Origin: Bacteroidota bacterium
Lineage (GTDB): Bacteria; Bacteroidota; Bacteroidia; UKL13-3
Reading direction: 5' to 3'
DNA length: 64,000 nucleotides
Assembly: GCA_030680835.1 (NCBI GenBank)
Contig: JAUXUD010000047.1
Span: 57,608-121,607, forward strand
In this document: in pieces, positions 1 through 8,212 of the stretch
Position numbering within the stretch: position 1 is the first letter of the stretch
Layout of the letters: every line of letters begins with the position of its first letter
Program-made: the position numbers and the translations under genes
Notes under the pieces: model-generated
Seen by the model: the letters and a program-made list of their open reading frames with translations, nothing else
What the model was told of the DNA's origin: nothing
Databases searched by the model: none

Positions 1-3000
1 CAGTAAAAAAGCTTGATTCCTCCTTGGCTGTGGTGTTACGACGCTCCAATTCCTTACCTTCAATACGCGTATAAACCTGATACAAATAAACCCCGTTCGC
101 CAGGCGGTCTCCGTATTCGTCGGTACCATCCCAGGCAAACTCGCTGATGTTATTGCCAATGTGAATGGGACCAAATTCATCTTTGCGAATTTCCCTCACA
201 ATCCTGCCACTTATGGTCAAAATTCTTACCATTAACTGATCGGGTACTTTACTGCCGGTTAAGGTAAATACAAATCGCATACTGGTGGTAAACGGATTGG
301 GGTACGGATAAAAATGCGTGATGCTGGTTTTGTTGATTACTTCAAAGTCAACGCTGTATTCATTGGCTCCTGCCTTATTGCCACTGGCATCAATCGACTG
401 TACTTTTAAGGTATAATACTTTCCATCTTTTAAATGAGTGGGTGAATACTGTAATACGGCTGTATTTTGTTTATCCGTAGCCGGGAAAAACTGCACCCTT
501 GCATCGGTAAAATGAATGCGTTCAAAATCTGAATCCGGGGTTTTAAAATACAAAGCAAAAGTTCCGGTATCGTTTTGCAACAGAAATTTATTTTGGTCTG
601 ATGAGCTAATACGGATAATTGGATTGGGAGAAACAATATCCCTGTTAAAGATGCGCTGCCCATCAAAGGTTACATCCAGAAACGGACTTTTATCATCGTT
701 TTTTATCGTAAATTCCTGATCAAAAAAATTGTTGTTATAATTGATTTCAGGTACTTGCTTGTCGGAATTAATTTTAACAGTTAACCTGTGTTTCCCATTT
801 AAAGTATTAGTTGGAATTTTCTTTTTTAATAAAGTAGTATTTCCGGCTTCGATGCTTCCTAATTTCTCAAGTAGTCCATATTTTACAATCCTGTTTTCAT
901 CGCTTATTTCAACCGAAACCAGACTGCTGTCAAATACCGAATATCCGATATTCTTTACGGGTAATGTAAATTGCAAAGTATCTCCCTGATCAATCAGTTC
1001 TTTATAAAACGAAAACGCATTGTTTTTTTCAACTGTTACTTCCGTTGCCGGTTCAAAATTTACCTGCCAGTTGCCAAACTGCAAGGGGGTTCTTGAATTG
1101 CTGTCGATATTAAATAGCTGAAGTTTCAGGTTTGGAAATAATTTGGCATCAATAAAATTCAATGCAATTTTATTACCTGTCAAATTTTGTAACAAAACAG
1201 TGTCTTTGCCATCTTTACTCACTCCATTAATTTGCCACCACCATCTGCCTGTTGGATTTTTATCTTCATCAATCAAATTAATTTGTGCTTCAGCATAACT
1301 TTTAGCCGGCCCAACCAATGCCGATGTAAAATCGCCCTGATGCCATTTAAAAGTAAAATACTTTGTTACCTTAAAGCTTGTATCTGATGAAGTAGTAGCA
1401 TAATACATGGTATCTTCGGCAGCAGAACCTATCGCATCGCCCTTCTTACCAAGAACCGCCCAGGCAGTATTAAAGCTTTGCACATGTTCAATTTTGGAAG
1501 AACCAATTTGTGAAAACAAGGTTTTTGTATTCGCACTCCAGTTTTCAATATTGGTTCCATATCTTGAAAACATGGCTACAATATATCCCTGAGGTACCGA
1601 ATCAATCAATCGTTTTAAATCGGCTTCACCCTGCGTAGTATTGGTATTAAAAGGATAATAACGAACACTCTGAGACTGCTTATTGGCCTGAACATAGGCA
1701 CAATTAAACGGATAATTGGGGAGTTCGTAAGGGAACTCAACCTGGAATGGTTCAAATACCAGTACCACAACACCACTTGAAATACATGCGCCCACAGCTG
1801 CATTTAAACGGTATGGAATAATAACACCCATATTGCTATGATCCCACCTCTTATTTTCAATGCCCAAAGCCAGTTCATTATCGGCAAATTCAATTTTTTG
1901 CAGACTGTCGTTAAACTGAATAAAATTGCCGGCTGTAACATTCTTTATCTGCTCATATTTACTCTGCCGCCAACCACTTGCACCATTAACGATATGAGTA
2001 AAGCTTTGCGTTACCCATACCCCACCTTCTTTTTCGGGAACATTTAATCGCGAGCGCCAGTAAAATACTGTGGAATCATTTCCGGGAATTTTCTTTTTCC
2101 AGGAAATCAAAGCAGAACCGGTAACCTCAACCGAATCGAAAAAAGAACTTACAGGAGAAAAATTCAGACTGGTATCTATTTCAAAAATACAGGAGACTTT
2201 GATTGCCGATAAATTGTTGTTTTGAACGATAAATTCTACAGTATCCGTGTTTATAATTGCATAGTTATAGGGCATTAAAGCCTGTATGCCACTTCCTGGA
2301 ATAAAATAAGAAATGTTTGCATTGTTATTACCAAAATTTATTTCATCAGCAACATGATCTTTGTTAATCTGAATGTTAAATTTATTCTCTCCGATTTCAG
2401 TTTTCTTCAGAGAACGTATCCAAAAATAAAAGGTATCCAAATAAAAAGGAGCCGTTATTTTTATGCCCGGATAATTAATCGTTTTGTTATCAGGAAGAGT
2501 GCGGTTACAGTGTATGGTAATGGTATCACCCGTAGCTTTGGCCAGATTTTTAATAATAACCCCAATGGCTAATGAATCATTTTGAATGGTTGCATTTTTT
2601 GGGCTGATAAATAAATCCGGATCCTGAATTTCATAATCGGCCAAGGCGGGTGCATACAGTATAATAGCCGGATCGCCCTGATACATTAATTGCAAGGCAT
2701 GTGAGCGTGAAAAAACATCATTGGATGCACCGGTTATTTCAAGTGTAGTTTTTAAATTGATTCCTACAGGTAAACCATATCCCGGTCCACTAATCTGACT
2801 ATAAAACCGGTTCATCTGTATTTCGAGATTGTTGGTAAACGTTAAATTGGAATGTGCCAGCCATCCTATTGCTCCCTTTGATTGTGCACACAAATAATCT
2901 TTTCCATAAATAAGCCCCGAACCCAATGGATCCACATCACTGGCATTTCCAATGTTACATCCGTTAAAGTAATAGAAAGTATATCGGTTTGTTGTTTTCA

Positions 3001-4972
3001 AATCTCCTATTGAACCAAAATCCATATCCAAAACCGATAAGGAACCATGCCCATAAAAAGTCATAAAATTAATCCCTGAATTTAATTTGTCAATCAAAAC
3101 CCCTTTTAAATCAGGATCAACAGGAGCGGTGGTTGTTTTGTAATAAGCATTAACTTTTGCACCCACCGGTTTATTTTTAACGAAACCTGCAATTGAATTT
3201 AATTGATTTCTAAATTGTGTTTGGAAGGAAATATCTTCACCACCACTCAAATGCAAATAATTCTTCCGCCATATCTGAACCGAATCCGGATTGGTTTCAT
3301 AATATTTAACTTTATCAAGGTAATTTTGTGCTTCCTCATTGCTGGCTGCAGGAACTCTGCCTGTTGCAATAGAAGGTGCCCCGGTATTTTGTTCAAATCC
3401 ATTGGTAAATAAATTGTCGGATGAAGGCACACCGATTGCAGGTACCAGGTTCATTGTAAAATTTGCTGCTGATGTTTTAATTAAATTGTTTTGATACCCT
3501 CTGCCCAACAACAGTAAAAACTTTGGCTTATTACTTTGCGCTGTAAACAAATGCCGGCAAAATCTCCGGATGGCTAAGGGATGCGGATTGCCGTATGTGT
3601 AATAATCATATAATTCTCCCGAATACGTTAAGAGGGTATTATATTTTTTACTCCGGTATGCCTGGTAATTCAGTGCAGCATTCGCAAGTATTGGATGTGA
3701 TATGATTAAGTATTCAAAGTTGGAACCCGGATTGATTTGCGGAAATAGTACAGGTCTGATTGCCGGAAATGTTAAAATCTCGGTTTCATCCACAACAAAC
3801 ATTTGCCTTCTCAAAGAGGTAAATGGCAGCAATGCATTAAACAGGTTTCCGCTTTTTAAACCTTCTACCCTTCTATCATTTGTAAGATCCAAAAGCAAGG
3901 GATTGCTTTTGGTATAGTTGTTAAACTGAATCAGTGTTTTTGCTGCAGGAATTGGATTTTTCAACCCGAATCTATCCGGCTTATTGGCTGCCTGATTGCT
4001 TCTTACATAATTTAGTTTAATATAGGAAACTCCAATAAAATCGGAGCCTACCGACAAATCATTAACTACCTGAATGTTTATGATTGTTGAATCTCCGATT
4101 AACCCCGAACTTAAATTTCTTACCCATAGATGCTCGCCATAACCCCTGAACGTTGAATCGATAACCAGAGCCGGACTGATTCCGTTTTGTGAAACAAAAA
4201 CTTTGATATGATGGTTTGGAAGATTGGGGTCATTGAGAAAAAAATCGGATGAACCCACCACTTTTATTTCCAGATACGCGTTTTGTAAATTGGCCGCATT
4301 GGGTGTTTTAAAGGTATAATTTCTTTGCTCTCCCAAACCAATCAGCGAACTGATCATTCCTTCGGCATCGCCATACTCCGAGAGATAATATTTGGTACTT
4401 GCAGGCACAAAAGTTCCATAATAATAATCTTCCTGAGGTGTAATAAATTGTTCTGTTTCGTAATAGGGTTCAGGCGTAAATGACGAATAATCATTATCGG
4501 TAAAAGGCAAAAATCTTTTTCCGGTTTGAACCGAAGTATCCGGTAATACAGTAAGAAAATAATAAGCTGTATCTGAAAACAAACTACGCAATGTGTGCGG
4601 TTGTTCTATCGGCGTGCGATATAATTCCTTGTCGAGTATTCCGTCGTTAGGCTCAGCATATAATTCCAAAAAATCGATTCCATTAAAAACGCCGTCACTT
4701 TGACCATTAATAAAAACTGCCTGTTCAATCCCATTTTTAAATACCTGTATTCGTTTTGGGTCAATATTAATGAGCGAAACGCCCCTTGCCGCCAAACCAG
4801 CAGAATCTATCCTGTAGAGCCCATTCTGTGCAATTTTAAATTTATAATACGGTTGATATTTTTTGATCCATTCAAACCCAAATTGTTGTGCATGTAAATT
4901 AAACCCTATGCAAAAAAAAACTGCTAAAATAAACTTTAATAAAAGCACACTATTTGGCCGGCGTTTATTCAT
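1..4972 (-). CDS. C25-family (gingipain-like) secreted cysteine peptidase, 3' end cut by window
   Basis: A single open frame of 1657 codons runs off the left edge. It begins with a signal peptide (MNKRRPN, then a hydrophobic stretch ending NLHAQ). The Peptidase_C25 core shows the catalytic dyad: His642 in FYGHGSL and Cys672 in YYFNGCNIG, a spacing close to that of gingipains. CARDB/Ig-like modules follow, and near the edge a FlgD-like sorting region (HFYPYPNPF, then NGVYLYQVY) typical of T9SS cargo. I infer export through the T9SS and surface proteolysis. It belongs to the same peptidase family as the sortase PorU but is longer, and no porV lies next to it, so I do not call it PorU. The start codon overlaps the end of creD by 8 bp, which suggests co-transcription. 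Only a few C-terminal residues are probably missing. Confidence 0.85.
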   Translation of the reverse strand, partial: MNKRRPNSVLLLKFILAVFFCIGFNLHAQQFGFEWIKKYQPYYKFKIAQNGLYRIDSAGLAARGVSLINIDPKRIQVFKNGIEQAVFINGQSDGVFNGIDFLELYAEPNDGILDKELYRTPIEQPHTLRSLFSDTAYYFLTVLPDTSVQTGKRFLPFTDNDYSSFTPEPYYETEQFITPQEDYYYGTFVPASTKYYLSEYGDAEGMISSLIGLGEQRNYTFKTPNAANLQNAYLEIKVVGSSDFFLNDPNLPNHHIKVFVSQNGISPALVIDSTFRGYGEHLWVRNLSSGLIGDSTIINIQVVNDLSVGSDFIGVSYIKLNYVRSNQAANKPDRFGLKNPIPAAKTLIQFNNYTKSNPLLLDLTNDRRVEGLKSGNLFNALLPFTSLRRQMFVVDETEILTFPAIRPVLFPQINPGSNFEYLIISHPILANAALNYQAYRSKKYNTLLTYSGELYDYYTYGNPHPLAIRRFCRHLFTAQSNKPKFLLLLGRGYQNNLIKTSAANFTMNLVPAIGVPSSDNLFTNGFEQNTGAPSIATGRVPAASNEEAQNYLDKVKYYETNPDSVQIWRKNYLHLSGGEDISFQTQFRNQLNSIAGFVKNKPVGAKVNAYYKTTTAPVDPDLKGVLIDKLNSGINFMTFYGHGSLSVLDMDFGSIGDLKTTNRYTFYYFNGCNIGNASDVDPLGSGLIYGKDYLCAQSKGAIGWLAHSNLTFTNNLEIQMNRFYSQISGPGYGLPVGINLKTTLEITGASNDVFSRSHALQLMYQGDPAIILYAPALADYEIQDPDLFISPKNATIQNDSLAIGVIIKNLAKATGDTITIHCNRTLPDNKTINYPGIKITAPFYLDTFYFWIRSLKKTEIGENKFNIQINKDHVADEINFGNNNANISYFIPGSGIQALMPYNYAIINTDTVEFIVQNNNLSAIKVSCIFEIDTSLNFSPVSSFFDSVEVTGSALISWKKKIPGNDSTVFYWRSRLNVPEKEGGVWVTQSFTHIVNGASGWRQSKYEQIKNVTAGNFIQFNDSLQKIEFADNELALGIENKRWDHSNMGVIIPYRLNAAVGACISSGVVVLVFEPFQVEFPYELPNYPFNCAYVQANKQSQSVRYYPFNTNTTQGEADLKRLIDSVPQGYIVAMFSRYGTNIENWSANTKTLFSQIGSSKIEHVQSFNTAWAVLGKKGDAIGSAAEDTMYYATTSSDTSFKVTKYFTFKWHQGDFTSALVGPAKSYAEAQINLIDEDKNPTGRWWWQINGVSKDGKDTVLLQNLTGNKIALNFIDAKLFPNLKLQLFNIDSNSRTPLQFGNWQVNFEPATEVTVEKNNAFSFYKELIDQGDTLQFTLPVKNIGYSVFDSSLVSVEISDENRIVKYGLLEKLGSIEAGNTTLLKKKIPTNTLNGKHRLTVKINSDKQVPEINYNNNFFDQEFTIKNDDKSPFLDVTFDGQRIFNRDIVSPNPIIRISSSDQNKFLLQNDTGTFALYFKTPDSDFERIHFTDARVQFFPATDKQNTAVLQYSPTHLKDGKYYTLKVQSIDASGNKAGANEYSVDFEVINKTSITHFYPYPNPFTTSMRFVFTLTGSKVPDQLMVRILTISGRIVREIRKDEFGPIHIGNNISEFAWDGTDEYGDRLANGVYLYQVYTRIEGKELERRNTTAKEESSFFT

Positions 4973-6332
4973 TGCGGTTGATTTTATACCAATTAATATT
5001 TCGTGTCAGATACATTATCAGCGCAAGTATCACCAGCAGTCCCAGACTACCAAATAATAAGGAATAATCTTCAAGCTGTAACAGGGAATAGAAAAATGCA
5101 TAGAGTGTTATAAAAATTAAACCTACGATAGCGGTTAATTTCAAGTTCTTTAATATATAAGCTGAATAGGAAATTTCAAGCGCAATGATAGCAAGACTTG
5201 AAATCAGATAAGCATAATCAAATTTGACATGCTCACTGATTGATAAAAGTAACACATAGAACAAAACAATTCCAAAACCTATTAATAAATACTGTAAAGG
5301 ATGAATCCGTTTTTTGTTTAACACTTCAACAAAGAAAAAAGTCAAAAAAGTCAGCAGAATAAACATCACATTATATTTTGCAGAGCGCATTGTTTTTTGA
5401 TATTCATCAATGGGTAACAATAATTTTACCCCAAATGCTGATTTGGCAGTCTGATCTTTTTCAACTTCGCCATCTTCTGAATAATGTGAAATAAAGGAAC
5501 CGGTTCCCTGCTGCGGATAATTTCTGTTTAATTCCAACACTTTCCAACTGGCTTTAAACCCTTCCTGACTAATTTCACGCTGGTCGGGTAAAAAATTTCC
5601 ATCAAAGCTGGGACTCGGCCAGGCAGAAATTAAGTTCACAACAGTTACTTTACCCAAAGGTAAAAAGTGCAGATATTTACTCCCGTTTAAATCCAGGGTA
5701 AATTGAAAATCATATAACAATTCAGGGTCAACAGAAGCAGGTGCGCTAATTCCTGAAATAAATAAATCATTTGATTCTACTCCGGGTTGAAAAGGAATTT
5801 TTTTTCCGTTTAGTTCAAGCAGGACCGACTCATTAATACCCTTCATATCACTGATGCCCATGTTGAAAAAAGCATTGTTAAATTGCAGTTTCTCCATTGG
5901 AATTTTTAATAATTCAGGTTTTAACTTATTAAACTTTCCCTTTATGGTGAGCTTGCTCTGATAAAGCATGACAACATAAATACCCCGATATCTTTTTTCC
6001 GGAATAATTTTTCCATCAACAAATAATTCATCCGGCAAAAAATGAGCATATCTTGTTTCGGTACCTTTTGTTCCGTTTTCATATTTTACTTCCGTAAAAT
6101 AGGGCACAGTAAGTACCAGACCACCTAATGTCTGTTCTCCTCCCCATTTTTCAGTGATTTCATTTTGAGCGTCATTTCTTAATTCCTGACGTTCATATAT
6201 AAGACCACTGATCATACCTGAAGGTATCAGGAGAATGAGAATAAAAATTCCAATGGTAAAAAGTTTCAGCATGATTGAACCTTTTACCCAATTGTTGAAC
6301 CGATCAAAAAAGGCAGGATTTTTCTCTTCCAT
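4965..6332 (-). CDS. creD: CreD-family inner membrane protein
   Basis: 455 aa, close to the usual length of about 450 for CreD (pfam06123). There is one N-terminal membrane segment (residues about 18-45), a periplasmic region of about 280 residues, and a cluster of membrane segments from residue about 320 containing the family-typical YLLIGFG...LLLSISEH. In Enterobacteria CreD is a target of the CreBC two-component system and is linked to envelope integrity and beta-lactam tolerance; its biochemical role is unknown. No creBC genes are visible here. The 3' end overlaps the start of the C25 peptidase gene by 8 bp. Family assignment is firm; function in this organism is inferred. Confidence 0.85.
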   Translation of the reverse strand: MEEKNPAFFDRFNNWVKGSIMLKLFTIGIFILILLIPSGMISGLIYERQELRNDAQNEITEKWGGEQTLGGLVLTVPYFTEVKYENGTKGTETRYAHFLPDELFVDGKIIPEKRYRGIYVVMLYQSKLTIKGKFNKLKPELLKIPMEKLQFNNAFFNMGISDMKGINESVLLELNGKKIPFQPGVESNDLFISGISAPASVDPELLYDFQFTLDLNGSKYLHFLPLGKVTVVNLISAWPSPSFDGNFLPDQREISQEGFKASWKVLELNRNYPQQGTGSFISHYSEDGEVEKDQTAKSAFGVKLLLPIDEYQKTMRSAKYNVMFILLTFLTFFFVEVLNKKRIHPLQYLLIGFGIVLFYVLLLSISEHVKFDYAYLISSLAIIALEISYSAYILKNLKLTAIVGLIFITLYAFFYSLLQLEDYSLLFGSLGLLVILALIMYLTRNINWYKINRNE

Positions 6333-6380
6333 AATTTAGCAAAACGTTAATGTCGGTTGTAAAGTATGTTACTCAAAAAA

Positions 6381-7763
6381 CTATTTAAGGGCTTCGGCAA
6401 AATACTTGTGGAAATAAGGGATGGTTTCAATTCCCTTGTAGTAATTGAATACGCCGTAATGTTCATTGGGCGAATGCAGGGCATCACTATCCAATCCAAA
6501 TCCCATCAGAACCGATTTAAGTCCCAATTCTTTTTCAAACAATGCCACAATAGGAATACTCCCTCCGCTTCGGGTTGGAATGGGTTTTTTACCATAGGTT
6601 TTTTCCATGGCTCTTTCGGCTGCCAGATAAGCAGGAGAATCGATTGGAGTAACCACAGGTTCCCCACCATGATGCGCTTTCACAACAACTTTTATTCCGG
6701 CTGGGGCAATGCTTTCAAAGTGGTTTTTAAATAATTCGGTAATTTCTTTTGAACCCTGATTTGGCACCAAACGCATGCTTATTTTTGCAAAGGCTTTGGC
6801 AGGTAAAACCGTTTTTGCCCCTTCGCCAATATAGCCACCCCAAATACCATTGCATTCAAGAGTCGGACGAATTCCAGTTCTTTCCAGAACATTATATCCT
6901 TTTTCTCCCCATATTTCATCAATACCCAAATCCTTTTTATAGTCTTCCAGATTAAACGGGGCTTTATTTAATTCTTCACGTTCATCCTGGCTCAGTTCAA
7001 TAACTTTATCATAAAAACCCGGAATGGTGATGCGGTTGTTTTCATCATGCATCGAAGCAATCATTTTAGAAAGTATATTTATGGGATTGGCAACGGCACC
7101 TCCATAAACCCCGCTGTGTAAATCGCGGTTGGGGCCTGTAACTTCAACTTCAACATAGCTCAATCCGCGCAAGCCGCAATCAATACTGGGTATGTCGTTT
7201 GCTATTATGGAAGTATCAGAAATCAGAACCACATCGGCCTTTAATTTTTCCTTATTGGCAATGCAAAATATTCCCAGGTTTGAAGAACCTACTTCTTCTT
7301 CCCCTTCAATCATAAATTTAATATTACAGGGAAGTGTGTCGGTTTTCATCATCATTTCAAAAGCCTTCACATGGCTGTATACCTGACCTTTATCATCGCA
7401 GGCTCCACGGGCAAAAATAGCCCCATCCGGATGTACCTGTGTTTTTCTTATGGTGGGTACAAAAGGTTCAGTTTCCCATAATTCCAGCGGAACAACAGGT
7501 TGTACATCATAATGTCCGTAAACCAAAACTGTAGGTAATGCCGGATCAATAATTTTCTCACCATATACAATGGGATTGCCGGCAGTCTGGCAAAGTTCAA
7601 CCTTATCAGCTCCTGCTTCTATTAACTTGTTTTTAATGTATTCGGCTGCGGCCAATATATCATGATGATAAGCTCCATCGGCACTAATGGAAGGAATTCG
7701 AAGTAATTCAAATAATTCATCTAAAAATCTTTGTTTGTTTTGTTCCAGGTATGATGTATTCAT
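6381..7763 (-). CDS. M20-family metallo-dipeptidase
   Basis: 460 aa. The M20 zinc-site motifs appear in order: GHYDVQP near residue 86, ARGACDDKG near 118, the catalytic EGEEEVGSS near 153, ISDTS near 181, and HSPNEH near 437. The dimerization domain includes LHSGVYGG. The length and the HYDVQP form fit the cytosolic CNDP/DapE-like dipeptidases that hydrolyse di- and tripeptides to amino acids. It lies upstream of creD on the same strand with a 48-bp gap. Substrate cannot be read from sequence. Confidence 0.9.
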   Translation of the reverse strand: MNTSYLEQNKQRFLDELFELLRIPSISADGAYHHDILAAAEYIKNKLIEAGADKVELCQTAGNPIVYGEKIIDPALPTVLVYGHYDVQPVVPLELWETEPFVPTIRKTQVHPDGAIFARGACDDKGQVYSHVKAFEMMMKTDTLPCNIKFMIEGEEEVGSSNLGIFCIANKEKLKADVVLISDTSIIANDIPSIDCGLRGLSYVEVEVTGPNRDLHSGVYGGAVANPINILSKMIASMHDENNRITIPGFYDKVIELSQDEREELNKAPFNLEDYKKDLGIDEIWGEKGYNVLERTGIRPTLECNGIWGGYIGEGAKTVLPAKAFAKISMRLVPNQGSKEITELFKNHFESIAPAGIKVVVKAHHGGEPVVTPIDSPAYLAAERAMEKTYGKKPIPTRSGGSIPIVALFEKELGLKSVLMGFGLDSDALHSPNEHYGVFNYYKGIETIPYFHKYFAEALK

Positions 7764-7951
7764 TTTATTAATTAATTAATGAAATTAAAAAGCCAAAAAT
7801 ATTGAATTAAAAGCCAATGAGCAACCTTAATTATTCTTTTGTGGATTTCGAAACATTTTTTTGTCTACTAATTGGTTTTAATTAGATTTGAATGTTTAAA
7901 AGAATTTCAAGTGCTTAAAAGACAAGTTAAATAATCCCTTATTTTTGAACT
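7764..7951. other. AT-rich intergenic region between divergent genes
   Basis: Part of a 449-bp gap between the divergent dipeptidase and helicase genes. It is strongly AT-rich and contains a TTAATTAATTAAT stretch next to the dipeptidase start. Apart from the -7 element at 7940-7947 I see no recognisable structure or RNA gene. Confidence 0.4.
7940..7947 (+). promoter_or_regulatory. Bacteroidota -7 element (TATTTTTG)
   Basis: Exact match to TAnnTTTG, four bases before the GTG of the 51-codon ORF. No TTTG is found at the -33 distance. If used, the transcript would be leaderless or nearly so. Confidence 0.4.
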
Positions 7952-8107
7952 GTGAATAAATTTAATAAATATACAAACTCTTGGGAAAAAGCCTATTTGC
8001 TTTATCTGGTTTATCTTATATTAATAGCACCGCTAGGACTTGTATACTTAATTACCAATTTAATTGCACCGGTAAGCCCTATGAGTTTTGCTGAGTTGGA
8101 TCAGTAA
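7952..8107 (+). CDS. Small membrane protein, 51 aa (hypothetical)
   Basis: An open frame starting with GTG encodes MNKFNKYTNSWEKAY, then a hydrophobic segment of about 25 residues (LLYLVYLILIAPLGLVYLIT), then a short polar tail ending FAELDQ. One transmembrane helix is predicted by eye. An exact -7 element lies four bases upstream, matching the arrangement of several confirmed genes here. It sits alone in the gap before the helicase gene. I do not recognise a family, and the frame is short enough that chance cannot be excluded. Confidence 0.45.
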   Translation: MNKFNKYTNSWEKAYLLYLVYLILIAPLGLVYLITNLIAPVSPMSFAELDQ

Positions 8108-8177
8108 TACATCCAAAATTCAACCGTTTATTTTTAAAATTATCTTTTAGAATTTACTGGATTGTTGAAATCTTAAA

Positions 8178-8208
8178 TTTCAGTCTGTTTAAAATCAACC
8201 TATTTTCG
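8178..8208 (+). promoter_or_regulatory. Promoter of the pcrA/uvrD helicase gene (TTTC-N19-TATTTTCG)
   Basis: TATTTTCG (8201-8208) lies 4 bases before the GTG start, with TTTC 19 bases upstream of it. The Bacteroides consensus is TTTG, 19-21 bases, then TAnnTTTG. The implied leader is extremely short. Confidence 0.55.
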
Positions 8209-8212
8209 CAGG

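Noticed and set aside
1..4972. Calling the C25 protein PorU
   Set aside because: Family matches, but length, extra Ig modules and lack of a neighbouring porV argue against naming it the T9SS sortase.
6366..6734. 122-aa plus-strand frame
   Set aside because: Antisense to the M20 dipeptidase, whose motifs are intact.
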